DNA from: a virus
Strand: one strand, 5' to 3'
Virus record (IMG/VR): IMGVR_UViG_3300011116_001123
Coordinates: 1-64,000 of that record
DNA length: 64,000 nucleotides
Positions 23,751 to 33,214 of this stretch are shown here, one piece after another. The notes under the pieces are model-generated. The model did no database searches. It saw only the letters and a list, made by a program, of their open reading frames with translations, and had not been told where the DNA came from. The translations under genes were made by a program, and so were the position numbers. Position 1 is the first letter of the stretch, and each line of letters begins with the position of its first letter.

Positions 23751-24869
23751 TCACATTTTATTTCTGAATGTTTCCTCCAAATTACATTCCATTGTTATGA
23801 ATTTGTTCTCAAGAAATACTTCAGTATGGTTTTTATATAAAGTAATTAATTCGTTTGGAATGAATGGGTCATTATCAAAATATTCGATTGATTTATTTTT
23901 GTTGAAAATTGTTATTTCTTTTATTTGGTTATATAACTCAGATAAATTGACATGTTTATATAGATTAAGATTTTTGACCATATCCACAATTCTTTCTTCG
24001 GAGTCTCTATTCGAATCATAAGAGTAATCAAAAATTTCATCGTATAATTTGAAACCCAACTTTTTAATTTCTTGATTATGAAATAATGACCCAACTGAAA
24101 TGAAAGGTTGGCCTATCAGAAAATTTTTATATGTTTTTTCTGATATAAAAACTTCATAATTTCCACTCATAGTTTCTCCTACTACATTGAATAAACAACG
24201 ATTATTGAGTAAAAAATCAGTATTGAAATCCAATCGTTCATCGATATTATCTATGTTGTCAATTTTTTCGAACATATCTATCACCATTCTCTTCTCCTCC
24301 CAACAATCAAACTTATATGGTTCGTGCCATTCATCGGATAATTTATTCCATGAAACCTTTCCAAAATTGAATAAATCGTTTTTACAAAAATTATCCATTA
24401 TCAATGAACGTTGACTTCTCGGGTGTCTATTTAAAGAAAAAAATAACTTCTCAAAGTCGGTATTGATATTAATTTCTTCAATTGGTTTTTTATAGACATT
24501 AACCAAGTGTTGACAACTATAATGTAAAAGGAATGTATTCCAAGTGAGAATCTTAACATTTTTAATTGGATAATCTCCACCTTTTCCCCAAGAATCGAAA
24601 AGTTTGGAACCTCCAAACAAAAAATAAACCACAATGTCTCTCTCGACTAAAAATGATTCGAATTCATACAAAGCCTTCTTATAATATTCTTCATACTCTT
24701 TCTCTGAAGGTATATCCACAGGATTACCTATTGGTTCAAGAGGGTGATAATATAAAACATCGATTGACCTTGAATCCCTAACAAGATTTGCGATGACATT
24801 GAAAATGTCTTCTTTCATAAAAGAATTATTATATGTTTCATGAAAAGTAAAAATCTTTAAATTTCTCAT
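23751..24869 (-). CDS. Glycosyltransferase-like protein
   Basis: 372 residues from ATG 24869 (MRNLKIFTFHETYNN). The C-terminal half has FISEKTYKNFLIGQPFISVG, then KLGFKLYDEIFDYSYD, a pattern of phage proteins related to GT10/exostosin-type transferases (EKT...PF...G...GF...D-E-x-YD). The 44862 protein shares it, with about half the residues identical there. The middle has FFSLNRHPRSQRS, a plausible donor-site motif. Substrate unknown. Its partner is the SGNH gene at 22600. Confidence 0.65.
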   Translation of the reverse strand: MRNLKIFTFHETYNNSFMKEDIFNVIANLVRDSRSIDVLYYHPLEPIGNPVDIPSEKEYEEYYKKALYEFESFLVERDIVVYFLFGGSKLFDSWGKGGDYPIKNVKILTWNTFLLHYSCQHLVNVYKKPIEEININTDFEKLFFSLNRHPRSQRSLIMDNFCKNDLFNFGKVSWNKLSDEWHEPYKFDCWEEKRMVIDMFEKIDNIDNIDERLDFNTDFLLNNRCLFNVVGETMSGNYEVFISEKTYKNFLIGQPFISVGSLFHNQEIKKLGFKLYDEIFDYSYDSNRDSEERIVDMVKNLNLYKHVNLSELYNQIKEITIFNKNKSIEYFDNDPFIPNELITLYKNHTEVFLENKFITMECNLEETFRNKM

Positions 24870-24896
24870 TTTTTTTAATAAAAATATAGTAAAAAT

Positions 24897-24928
24897 AATA
24901 AAAAACCCCACCTTTATGGGATGGGGAT
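24897..24928 (-). terminator. Intrinsic terminator after the 24949 gene
   Basis: Imperfect CCCCACC...GGGATGGGG hairpin followed by T-run on the minus strand. Confidence 0.55.
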
Positions 24929-24948
24929 TATATTTTAAATTTGATTGA

Positions 24949-25500
24949 TTATGGAGTCGGATAATCCACTTTCGGAACAGGTAGATTTCCTGCGCCGGTA
25001 GTACAGAAAGTTTGTTTCAATTCTTTGGTTAAGGAAGGTGCGAAAACACTAACGTAAAAATTTGAAAGAATTATACCCAACTTGTCAGAACTACAATTGA
25101 AATATGCTTTAGATCCAAATCTATCGAGATCGAAAACCACATCATTATTTCCAGTAACGTCAGAGTATGCTTTTTGAATTTTGAAAGTTCCATATAAATT
25201 ACCAATCTCATCAGGTTTGTTTTTTCCGCTAATTACAGAATATGTGTTGAATTGTTTACCCACATATTTTTCCAAAAGATCTGGATTATTGAACGGATTT
25301 GTTGTCGTGTCTCCACTAGTAGTCCCACTAGTTGGGTTTGGAAGAGTTGGATTTGACATTGGTGGAGTAGTCTTGGTTTTCACACCAGGATTTTCACCAG
25401 TTTGTACAACAGTGGTTTGAGTTTGTTCACTCATCAGTCGTTTCTCCAATCTTTGGTTGGCTTCTTGAATATGTCTGATTTTACTATAACTTCTATTCAT
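24949..25500 (-). CDS. Tagged protein (Ser-Glu-Gln end), Pro/Thr-rich linker
   Basis: 183 residues. Helical tag IRHIQEANQRLEKRLMSEQ. A 60-residue Thr/Pro/Gly/Asn linker follows, then a compact domain (KYVGKQFNTYSVIS; VFDLDRFGSKAYFNC). Two cysteines. No family recognised. Confidence 0.7.
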   Translation of the reverse strand: MNRSYSKIRHIQEANQRLEKRLMSEQTQTTVVQTGENPGVKTKTTPPMSNPTLPNPTSGTTSGDTTTNPFNNPDLLEKYVGKQFNTYSVISGKNKPDEIGNLYGTFKIQKAYSDVTGNNDVVFDLDRFGSKAYFNCSSDKLGIILSNFYVSVFAPSLTKELKQTFCTTGAGNLPVPKVDYPTP

Positions 25501-25534
25501 AATTTTACATTTCCAATAAATATCATTGGGGAAT

Positions 25535-25561
25535 AAAAAACCCCACCTTTATGTGGTGGGG
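25535..25561 (-). terminator. Intrinsic terminator after the 25585 gene
   Basis: Perfect 7-bp CCCCACC/GGTGGGG stem with T6 on the minus strand. Confidence 0.8.
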
Positions 25562-25584
25562 TTAATTTATTAAAGTTATTTATT

Positions 25585-25992
25585 TTATGCTTGAGGTTGT
25601 TGAGGTGCTTGAGCCTTTGCAATCGCATTTGCCAAAGCATCAAGTGGTCCCAATACATTGGAAATTGCCGGTAAATATGGTTTGAACGAATTTGTATTTT
25701 GATATTGAGCAATAGCCTTTTTAATAGTATCAGGAAGATTACCAAGTTGTCTTCTGATTTTCAAAATATCATAAATTGCATTTATTTCATTTTGTTGAGC
25801 CTGATAAGTCTCTCTGTTCGTGGTTCTCAAATCTTTTCTTGCATCTCTTCTTGCGTCCTTTGCATCTCGAACCCCTGCTCTAGCAGCATCAAGTCCTTGT
25901 TGTGCCGCCAGTTGTTGACTAGTTTGTTCTTGTATTGCCCTTTTAACTAATTTTGCTAAATCAGCTTCGGTCATTCTTATAATTTTTCCCAT
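25585..25992 (-). CDS. Tagged protein (style B), helical, Ala/Gln/Arg-rich
   Basis: 135 residues. Tag MGKIIRMTEADLAKLVKR, then AIQEQ. The body is a long helix (QQGLDAARAGVRDAKDARRD; RETYQAQQNEINAIYDI) and an Ala/Gln/Pro tail. It could be a DNA-binding or core-filling head protein. A late-type box lies upstream. Confidence 0.75.
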   Translation of the reverse strand: MGKIIRMTEADLAKLVKRAIQEQTSQQLAAQQGLDAARAGVRDAKDARRDARKDLRTTNRETYQAQQNEINAIYDILKIRRQLGNLPDTIKKAIAQYQNTNSFKPYLPAISNVLGPLDALANAIAKAQAPQQPQA

Positions 25993-26091
25993 GTTGTGTT
26001 TAGTTTAATATAAATACTCATTACATAAAAAAAAATCCTCATTTTATGGGATACAGATAAAAAAAAGATTATTTTTGAAAAAAAAATCGAT

Positions 26092-26613
26092 ATGCTAAAA
26101 TTCCCAATTTTTTTATTGATACCTTTCATTTTTGGGTTTCAAACACCAAATAATAATGATACACCCATCATTATTCACTTTGAACAGATTCTAAACGAAT
26201 ATCGGGATTCAAATGGGTTAAATCCAGTCAAAATTGACCACTCAATGAAAGAATTTACTGATTTACGTAGCAAAAGTTTAGTAAGCGATTATAGTCACAA
26301 TGGGTTCAATAAAAACTTGCGATCATACATTACAAATTTTACTGTGGGTGGTGAAAACATTGCAATGTTAATAAACGCTCCTAACGATAATAAGCCATAT
26401 TGGTCTTCAGATATTGAAGAGGTTGGTAAAATTCTCAACAAAATGTCCATGGGAACATCAACGAATTATGACGTGGCAATGTATTGTTTTTCGCTATGGA
26501 AGAATTCGAAATCTCATAATGAATTACTTCTTAACAATAAAGTAAAAAGGTTCTACCTTTCTTATGAAAAAAGTAAAACCTTTTATTATTTCTGTTTTAT
26601 TGGATTAGATTAG
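26092..26613 (+). CDS. Secreted CAP-domain (SCP/PR1-like) protein
   Basis: 173 residues. Signal peptide MLKFPIFLLIPFIFGF. CAP motifs: ILNEYRDSNGLNPVKID, then SDYSHNGF (first His), GGENIAM (Glu) and FSLWKNSKSHNELLL (second His). The family is extracellular with a His/Glu metal-binding cavity and poorly defined biochemistry. Untagged, exported by signal peptide; convergent with the 26610 gene with a 4-base overlap. Confidence 0.85.
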   Translation: MLKFPIFLLIPFIFGFQTPNNNDTPIIIHFEQILNEYRDSNGLNPVKIDHSMKEFTDLRSKSLVSDYSHNGFNKNLRSYITNFTVGGENIAMLINAPNDNKPYWSSDIEEVGKILNKMSMGTSTNYDVAMYCFSLWKNSKSHNELLLNNKVKRFYLSYEKSKTFYYFCFIGLD

Positions 26614-27917
26614 TAGTAATGACAAGGAAGAACTCCTTTTCTAACGAACAATCCTTTCAAGGAAATATCTGGTAAGGTAATTTGTGGAAGTCTAATTTTA
26701 ACTTTTAATCTTTTTCTACCCGTGGCACTGAATCTAACCATAAAATCAGTTTGAGAAATCGGTACAAGTTCTTCTGGAATTGGTTCGGTTGGTACGGGTT
26801 CAGATTGAGGTGGTGTTGTTCCTTTAACTGCAAAATCAAAAGTTAAATCTACTCTTTGATACTTCTTCAATTCATCTTTGTTTTGCCCATTGTATTCAGG
26901 TCCACTAGTTCCAGTACCATCAAGGGTCAGTGTTTGATTTCCACTCTTAACTGAGATTTGTTTTCCTGCATTAGTTCCTTGACTATCGATCTCAATACCC
27001 TCAGGATTAATTACTCCATTCCTTTGTTTAAGTCCCTCAACAATATAGTCATATACCACTTTTGCTCTTGCATCAGAAAGTTCTTTGAATGTTGGAATTT
27101 TTCCTGGAAAAGTTTTTTTACTCACACCATTTGGAATTGTTGAACTCGATGACGTAATTTTCAATTTATTTACCCATACATCGGCAGGTTTTCTTCCTTC
27201 TTTCACAAGTTCTTCACTCATTTTTTTTATTCCCTCATCAATACCACCAAAAATATTGTCATTAATATATTGAATGAATTCAGGAGTCATAACCGCCTCA
27301 TTGAATTCGAATTGCATTGGTTGTTGAATTGTTGGTGGAGTGAACATTGTGTATCCTTGTTCCATTACTGGTTCACTCACTTTTCCTTCTTGAGGTGGTG
27401 TTATTTCCTCTTTGATTGTCACACTATCATCAACAATAATATTTTTATCTTTGATAGTAGAACGTTTTGACCCCAATAATCCAGAATAATCATATCGTTG
27501 ATCGAAAACTCCATCCCCATACTCTACTTTTGGTTTCCCGAGTATATTTTTTCCAGCGAATCGATCACGTGGCCCCGTGTATTTTGAAACCACAAATAAA
27601 AAAAACTTAGGGTTTTCAACTCTCATTTTTTCGAATACTCCGAGAGATGTTTCGTCCATAAGTCCTTTCATTTGGTCTAGTTCTTGCTTGAAGGCTTCAC
27701 TATTAGCCGCCAACTCCCTTGAATAAGAATCCAAATCTTTCCCACTTAAATATTTTTCGATATTTGGGTCACGAGATGACAATATTATATCAAGACTTTT
27801 CATTTGTTTGACGGAGATTTGTTCCGACATCAAGTAAAGATTCTTTGTTGCTGATTCGTGAAGAGACAAAATTCTTTTTCTTTCTTCGTCCGATATTTGC
27901 CACGTTTGCTTTATCAT
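26610..27917 (-). CDS. Tagged protein (style C) with OmpA-like C-terminal region
   Basis: 435 residues. Tag QISDEERKRILSLHES, then LYLMSEQ. Residues about 30-190 are charged and helical (SRELAANSEAFKQELDQM); a Pro-rich stretch follows. Residues about 265-395 resemble an OmpA C-terminal peptidoglycan-binding domain: FKELSDARAKVVYDYI, then YQRVDLTFDF. A wall-binding function fits other cargo here, but the OmpA match is by pattern only. Confidence 0.65.
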   Translation of the reverse strand: MIKQTWQISDEERKRILSLHESATKNLYLMSEQISVKQMKSLDIILSSRDPNIEKYLSGKDLDSYSRELAANSEAFKQELDQMKGLMDETSLGVFEKMRVENPKFFLFVVSKYTGPRDRFAGKNILGKPKVEYGDGVFDQRYDYSGLLGSKRSTIKDKNIIVDDSVTIKEEITPPQEGKVSEPVMEQGYTMFTPPTIQQPMQFEFNEAVMTPEFIQYINDNIFGGIDEGIKKMSEELVKEGRKPADVWVNKLKITSSSSTIPNGVSKKTFPGKIPTFKELSDARAKVVYDYIVEGLKQRNGVINPEGIEIDSQGTNAGKQISVKSGNQTLTLDGTGTSGPEYNGQNKDELKKYQRVDLTFDFAVKGTTPPQSEPVPTEPIPEELVPISQTDFMVRFSATGRKRLKVKIRLPQITLPDISLKGLFVRKGVLPCHYY

Positions 27918-27927
27918 ATTATATAAA

Positions 27928-28947
27928 TTAATTTAAAAATACTTGAGATTCGAAGTTTCTACGTTTCGATAAACCAGGATAATATTGACCTGTCTGTGCT
28001 CCGGTGGTTGGACCTTGTGCGATGTAAGCTGCTGCAGCTTCCATATCTCCATCTACGATTGCATTTTTTATATTTTTCCCGTAATCCCTAGCAGTGAAAA
28101 CATACGGACCAGCATTATAACTGAAACTTAATAACGCGGCTTTTTGAGAGTCATTTAATTTTTCCCAGTTCAAGGGTCCAAGTTGGCTGGCAACGATTGG
28201 AGCGAAAGTATTTTTTAATTGATAGTCCAAAGTTTCTTCAGCTTCCTCAAGCGTCCAAGTGGTTTTGGGTGTCACATCGACCAACTTACCACCGACTAAT
28301 TTTTTGGATGTTCCATACCCACCTCTATATGTACCTTCATCATCTGAAGCTGTGTCACTGAACGTTTCAAATTTTCTGATGAGTTGCTTTGTCATTTCCA
28401 ACCAATCACCCGATAAAGAAATATTGATATTTCCGACTAACGGGTCTATTAATTTTTCTAAATCTTCAGAGTCGATATTTTTTTCTTTAAGAAGTTCAAT
28501 CATCTTAAGTAACATTTCTTCTGAGGCTTTTGTCGGACCTACTTCTGATGATTCCTCAGATGAAGTTGAACTATCATCTTTTTCGACATGGTCATTAGTA
28601 AATTCTTCAACAGCTTCGGCAGTTTCAGGTCCAAACAACCCATCGACACCATGAATTGGTAAATCATATCCAAGAATAATCAAACCAACCTGCATTGATT
28701 CAACTTCTTTTTTGAAATTGTAACTACCTCGTTCTTGTTGAGATATTCCACCATCCTGAGCGGCAGTTTCCAATGTATCGAAAAATTCATCCACATCGAC
28801 TCCAATTAAATCAGCTTTGGTTGGATCATCATCTTTTTTGTAGCCAACGTCTTTCAAAAATCGGTCAATAAATTCTTGTTCAACAATTTGACTACCATAC
28901 ATCATGGAATGCATTCTGTGCAATTCCTCAGTCAATGATTTTTTCAT
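27928..28947 (-). CDS. Tagged lysozyme: peptidoglycan-binding domain plus GH24-like muramidase
   Basis: 339 residues. Tag MKKSLTEELHRMHSMMYG, then QIVEQ (LTE and IVE-Q sites). Residues about 85-115 form a peptidoglycan-binding module (VDGLFGPETAEAVEEF). Residues about 180-339 are a T4-lysozyme-like domain: LIRKFETFSD (catalytic Glu), GGYGTSKK, ALLSFSYNAGPYVF and PGLSKRRNFE. A packaged lysozyme would act at entry, not release; the untagged GH19 enzyme at 1793 is the likely endolysin. A TATTTATT late box precedes the ATG. Confidence 0.9.
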   Translation of the reverse strand: MKKSLTEELHRMHSMMYGSQIVEQEFIDRFLKDVGYKKDDDPTKADLIGVDVDEFFDTLETAAQDGGISQQERGSYNFKKEVESMQVGLIILGYDLPIHGVDGLFGPETAEAVEEFTNDHVEKDDSSTSSEESSEVGPTKASEEMLLKMIELLKEKNIDSEDLEKLIDPLVGNINISLSGDWLEMTKQLIRKFETFSDTASDDEGTYRGGYGTSKKLVGGKLVDVTPKTTWTLEEAEETLDYQLKNTFAPIVASQLGPLNWEKLNDSQKAALLSFSYNAGPYVFTARDYGKNIKNAIVDGDMEAAAAYIAQGPTTGAQTGQYYPGLSKRRNFESQVFLN

Positions 28948-28988
28948 ATCAATAAATATACAAACTTGGAAAAAGGGTTGGTATTATC

Positions 28989-29240
28989 TTACTGAAGAAA
29001 TCTTCTCCTACCCATTCTACCACGACCAATCAATCTCATTCGTTCCCAATCATTCCGATCAAAAACAACTACCACGTGTTTTCTTCGGACAATGACCTTG
29101 GTTGCTTGTGGAAACAAGTCATATTTTTTATTTACAACCTTTTCTGAGTCCAACAGATAATTTACATAATCCTTTTCCATAGTTTGAGCATTGACACCCA
29201 AACCCAATAGCATCATTACAATAAAAATAATTTTTTTCAT
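28989..29240 (-). CDS. Small secreted basic protein
   Basis: 83 residues from ATG 29240 with a signal peptide (IIFIVMMLLGLGVNAQ). The mature protein is basic (KVIVRRKHVVVVFDR; RGRMGRRRFLQ). Untagged. Function unknown. Confidence 0.6.
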   Translation of the reverse strand: MKKIIFIVMMLLGLGVNAQTMEKDYVNYLLDSEKVVNKKYDLFPQATKVIVRRKHVVVVFDRNDWERMRLIGRGRMGRRRFLQ

Positions 29241-29253
29241 ATCAAAAATATAA

Positions 29254-29283
29254 TAAAAAAACCCCACCTATTGAAGGGTGGGG
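29254..29283 (-). terminator. Intrinsic terminator after the 29321 gene
   Basis: CCCCACC/GGTGGGG 7-bp stem with T-run on the minus strand. Confidence 0.75.
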
Positions 29284-29320
29284 TTGTAAATTATTCAATT
29301 TTTGTTCACTACCTGTTTTC

Positions 29321-29851
29321 TTATTGAAAACCACCTTTCTCGTCGTAGTAGCTTAGAATTTGACTAAGTACTGAGATTACTTGAGGTAAATTTTCTCTGT
29401 CGTATTGTGTGTATAGTGTTGTATAAGGAGTTCCGTTTACATCTCTATCATTCTTTCTTTTTGAATTTTTTCCTCTCATAGGAATTGATGCCAGCAATTG
29501 TTCGAATTTAATATCTGCAAAAACAGAGAAATAGCCACCCTTAAAAACTGTCAAGTATAAACCATCTGCTCCTGGCGTGAACCACGATTCAATTTCATCA
29601 TTACTACCCGATTCTTCGGCTGGATGTACTTTGCTTAATTCCGAAACTAATTTTCGATAATTCTTTTCGGTCTCTATTGACGGTGGATTTGAAGGAATGG
29701 AAGGCATTTTACGTCTGAAGTCGTCAAGTCTTCGTAGAGCCATTTTTTTAATTTCTTCTTTGCTTCCTGGAATGATAGCTCCTTGTTCTTTAATTACTCT
29801 TCTAACCAATCTAGTCAAATCTGCCTCGGTTAATCTAATAATTTTTTTCAT
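29321..29851 (-). CDS. Tagged protein (style B), unknown body
   Basis: 176 residues. The clearest style B tag, MKKIIRLTEADLTRLV, then VIKEQ. The body has a mixed domain (LYLTVFKGGYFSVFADIKF) with a basic patch (KNSKRKNDRD). No enzyme motif seen. Confidence 0.75.
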   Translation of the reverse strand: MKKIIRLTEADLTRLVRRVIKEQGAIIPGSKEEIKKMALRRLDDFRRKMPSIPSNPPSIETEKNYRKLVSELSKVHPAEESGSNDEIESWFTPGADGLYLTVFKGGYFSVFADIKFEQLLASIPMRGKNSKRKNDRDVNGTPYTTLYTQYDRENLPQVISVLSQILSYYDEKGGFQ

Positions 29852-29889
29852 GTAAAAAACGTTTAATAATAAATATTACACACTTAATA

Positions 29890-29920
29890 AAAAATAAAGC
29901 CCACTTTTACAGTAGGGCTT
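29890..29920 (-). terminator. Intrinsic terminator after the 29924 gene
   Basis: AAGCCCACT paired with AGTAGGGCTT (one bulge), 5-base loop, then A/T-run. Confidence 0.6.
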
Positions 29921-29923
29921 GGT

Positions 29924-31153
29924 TTACTTATACAGTACAAAATTATTTTTTTTATCTTTCAAATCAATGACTTGAAACTCGGTGGGGGTTATGGGATAGA
30001 CAAGATAATCGACAGCATCCTTATATTTTTTCGATTCAAACCTTTTTGCATCTGATTCGGAGGATTTGACTTGAATTGTTACGGCATCCTTACCTCTTCC
30101 CATAATCAAGTCCACAAAAAAATTCATATCAATAAAGTTTCCGTTGCCTCCACGATATAAAACATTGTATCCAAGTTTTTCAAAAGCATTGGCGACATCA
30201 GATTCCATTTGGTCTCCCAACTTGGAAAATTTAGTGGTATACTTGGTAAAGTTCATTAAATCCTTTTTATCTTCCAAATATTTTTCGAACAAGTCCTTGA
30301 AGTTGTCTTTATATTTTAGTAGGATATTTTTGATTACTTCGGAATCCGAAGCTGTAGATATTGTGTCGAGAATGCTTTTAGCTGCAGTACTTCCATTACT
30401 TTTAGCCTTCTCCAAATAAGTTGACAATAAATCAGATATGTCAGAATAGTTGGTGTTCAACTTATTAACATAATGCCATTTACCATTCGGATTTAAATTA
30501 CCTTCATCATCAACGTACACCAATTTTTTTCTATTTAAGTTTCTTACAAAATAGTCATATTGTTTGTCGTTAATTTTACCATATGAATTTAATATTTTGG
30601 CACCTTTGAGATTGTCTTTAATATCATCTTGTTGAATATCAAATTTGATATCCGATAAAATATCATCAACCACTTTACGAAGGTTCAACCCTTCATTAGA
30701 TTCCAACCAAGCCCCCAAAGAATTTAATTTGTTATATACATTACCACCCAACACCTTGGAGATATTCCCACTCAGTTTTTCTTCTTCCTGACGGGAAATG
30801 ATTTTATCTACAACCTCTCTATTCCTGTTTTGATATCCAATACATCCAGTTGGGACTTGTAAACCACCAAATTTGGTTATGGTCATGCTTTTGCAGGCAT
30901 ATGAGCTCATATCCAACTCAATAACATCCTCACCCAATTTGATTTCCAAATATCCCTTATTCCCATACAATTGTGATAAATCATTGGAAGTCAATTTACC
31001 TTCTCCTCCATCAATGACAACAGGATTGTTCACATAGTAATAATTACCCTTTGAACCCAACGAACTACCTTTGATGGTCGCAATATTCACACCAGTCTGA
31101 ATGACCTCAAGCAAATGATTTAACTGACCTTCTGAAATGATGAAGTTTCTCAT
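29924..31153 (-). CDS. Tagged PD-(D/E)XK-like nuclease
   Basis: 409 residues from ATG 31153, after a TATTTATT box. Tag MRNFIISEGQLNHLLEV. The final 100 residues have the nuclease pattern GDQMESDVANAFEKLGYNVL, then FIDMNFFVDLIMGRG and VTIQVKSSESD: a conserved Glu, an Asp and Q-V-K-S-S. This is typical of PD-(D/E)XK and restriction-endonuclease-like folds. Ejected with DNA, it might cut host DNA or plasmids, but substrate is unknown. The N-terminal 300 residues are unassigned. Confidence 0.7.
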   Translation of the reverse strand: MRNFIISEGQLNHLLEVIQTGVNIATIKGSSLGSKGNYYYVNNPVVIDGGEGKLTSNDLSQLYGNKGYLEIKLGEDVIELDMSSYACKSMTITKFGGLQVPTGCIGYQNRNREVVDKIISRQEEEKLSGNISKVLGGNVYNKLNSLGAWLESNEGLNLRKVVDDILSDIKFDIQQDDIKDNLKGAKILNSYGKINDKQYDYFVRNLNRKKLVYVDDEGNLNPNGKWHYVNKLNTNYSDISDLLSTYLEKAKSNGSTAAKSILDTISTASDSEVIKNILLKYKDNFKDLFEKYLEDKKDLMNFTKYTTKFSKLGDQMESDVANAFEKLGYNVLYRGGNGNFIDMNFFVDLIMGRGKDAVTIQVKSSESDAKRFESKKYKDAVDYLVYPITPTEFQVIDLKDKKNNFVLYK

Positions 31154-31209
31154 ATAACAATAAATACTAAGAATTAAAAAACCCACCTTTATGGGATGGG
31201 GGAAACTAA

Positions 31210-31905
31210 TCACAATAAGTCAATAATCGGTTTTGACCACTCTTTCACTAATCGTTTGGAATTTATTTGTAAATTTTTAAAATTTTCTACAGTAAACGGA
31301 CGACCTGATACTTTGGTCATAAATTCACCTTCTTTTCCTGGGTGGAACTTCCCCATGTTCTCTTTTACACCCAAACCAGGATAAGAAGAATTGTTTGTTC
31401 CGAATAAATAATTGTCTCCGAAATCGAAAATGAACACGCTGTCCTGACAAAAGATTTCACCCAACTTGATAATATTTTTAATGAATTTGGGGTCATTATT
31501 GGAATTGACAACGAAATATGAATCCTCCTTTACCTCAATCGCATTTTCTTGCATATAGTTTTCGATATATGTACCCTTAACTTTGGTAACATCATACCCT
31601 ACAACCAGTAATGAGGATAGTAGTTTTTTGTTCCGGCCCTTGTTATCGTATATGTTGATTCTTTTATCATCATCTTCGTCATATAAACAATTGGTTAAAG
31701 TTTTTCTGAACGCACTAATTACCGCACATTGATTGTTTTCAATGTATTTGTTTATTCTACTTAATGAAGATTCCACAATTTTATTAGACGAAACATTCGT
31801 CTCAATTATTTCTTGAAATAATTCAGGGTTTATTCGTCGTCTTAATGATACATAATCAGGATCATTCAAAATTTTTCTGTACTTGTCAATTAACTCTCTC
31901 ATCAC
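31210..31905 (-). CDS. DUF3293-like protein, untagged
   Basis: 231 residues. The pattern CAVISAFRKTLTN, KKLLSSLLVVGYDVTKVKGTY, EDSYFVVNS and FCQDSVFIFDFGDNYLFGTN resembles DUF3293 and its phage relatives (function unknown). The N-terminal 60 residues are a helix. A GATAAATA box complement lies near the start. A regulator or inhibitor role cannot be excluded. Confidence 0.6.
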   Translation of the reverse strand: MMRELIDKYRKILNDPDYVSLRRRINPELFQEIIETNVSSNKIVESSLSRINKYIENNQCAVISAFRKTLTNCLYDEDDDKRINIYDNKGRNKKLLSSLLVVGYDVTKVKGTYIENYMQENAIEVKEDSYFVVNSNNDPKFIKNIIKLGEIFCQDSVFIFDFGDNYLFGTNNSSYPGLGVKENMGKFHPGKEGEFMTKVSGRPFTVENFKNLQINSKRLVKEWSKPIIDLL

Positions 31906-32009
31906 TTGATAAATATAAGTTATTTTTTCTATGATGTAAAAATATGAAAAAAAAAGAAAAACAAAAAATTTATCTTATGGTAATGTGTGAAAAAAGGGTT
32001 CGTATAAAC

Positions 32010-33191
32010 TTAAACTTCTAACCAACTGATTGGTGGTTTGGAAACCTTTTTACACAGTCCTTTTTCCAATAAAAAATCATTTGTAGGCTGAATTTCAGTT
32101 TCGAAAGGCTTCAATGATTTCAAATTTGTTGAAACTCCATCCAATGTCACTTCTATCGTGATTTCATCACTCAAATATTTTTTATACAAGTAATTGCTCA
32201 GTTCGAGTGGACCTTTGGGTAATTCTTTCATTTTTCTACTCAAAACCGTATTCCCTCTAATTTCTCCATTCTCTATCGCGTATTGACTCAGGGCATTCCT
32301 TACAATACCCTCGAGGAAAATATCGAATTCATACAAATAACTTGCACCCCTTTTTGGTGCATAAAATCTCAAACTTCTACTCCCATGTTCAGTCACTATT
32401 TTGGTGGGGATTTTTCTATCAAAAACTCCATCTTTGATATTGATTTCGACATACATACTGTAAGATTTTGCAAATTGATAAACCTTGAAAGAGTTGGAAT
32501 TGAACTCTTTTGAAAATTTATATTCCACGGGGTTCTGAATAATCTTAGGTAATTGGTAAGGAGAGGAGGAACACCAATAATACCCTTCTTCACTTTGATT
32601 GGTAATATAATTATAAAGTCCAGCAGACCCATATGTGCCGACACCGAGCCTTTCAGATGCTTCCTTCAATACGTCCAAAAAATTGGCACCCCCACAAGCG
32701 GTGAAAAATACTTTTGTTCCAGAATGAATTAAAGGTTTGAAACTATCCAAAAAAGTATTATCGAACATGTATGCACCTTTTTCCTTTTGGGTCATTAATA
32801 AGTTACCTCCCTTACCATGAGACCCAATAACAAACTCATCAGTTTTAACACCCTTTTTTACAAGACCTTCAACAAAACTAACTGCCGAAGATAAACTTGT
32901 GAAAAATCCTGTAACGATTCCCAATTTTTTCAACAAGGAAAGAGCCATTTCTTCCCAACCATACAAAGGAAAAATTAATCGAACTTTTTTTATCGAAGCC
33001 GCAGGTTTATTTTTCAAAGCATCGAAATACTTTTCTTTTTCCAAACCCTGAAATCGATTTTTTTCAAATGCACCGTCTTTACCCAAATAGTCAGATGTAG
33101 GTTTATCTGATGGGGCAACATTCGGATTGAATAATCGTCTTGTTTGTTCTTTTAAAAAATTAAATTGATTTTTGGTTATACGTATTTCCAT
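32010..33191 (-). CDS. Tagged protein with caspase-like His/Cys dyad
   Basis: 393 residues. Tag MEIRITKNQFNFLKEQ (LKE-Q). Residues about 65-190 read as a caspase/clostripain-type fold: KKVRLIFPLYGWEE, FVIGSHGKGGNLLMTQ with the candidate catalytic His, then FDNTFLDSFKPLI and TKVFFTACGGANF with the candidate Cys. The dyad context (SHG...TACGGA) also fits DUF4347/CHAT-like proteins. The rest (190-393) is unassigned. Host-killing or processing peptidase is inferred. Box TATTTATA at plus 33196-33203. Confidence 0.65.
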   Translation of the reverse strand: MEIRITKNQFNFLKEQTRRLFNPNVAPSDKPTSDYLGKDGAFEKNRFQGLEKEKYFDALKNKPAASIKKVRLIFPLYGWEEMALSLLKKLGIVTGFFTSLSSAVSFVEGLVKKGVKTDEFVIGSHGKGGNLLMTQKEKGAYMFDNTFLDSFKPLIHSGTKVFFTACGGANFLDVLKEASERLGVGTYGSAGLYNYITNQSEEGYYWCSSSPYQLPKIIQNPVEYKFSKEFNSNSFKVYQFAKSYSMYVEINIKDGVFDRKIPTKIVTEHGSRSLRFYAPKRGASYLYEFDIFLEGIVRNALSQYAIENGEIRGNTVLSRKMKELPKGPLELSNYLYKKYLSDEITIEVTLDGVSTNLKSLKPFETEIQPTNDFLLEKGLCKKVSKPPISWLEV

Positions 33192-33195
33192 TATA

Positions 33196-33203
33196 TATAA
33201 ATA
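33196..33203 (-). promoter_or_regulatory. Late-type box TATTTATA
   Basis: Four bases upstream of the ATG at 33191, after repeat copy R1a. Confidence 0.5.
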
Positions 33204-33214
33204 CCAAACATCCC

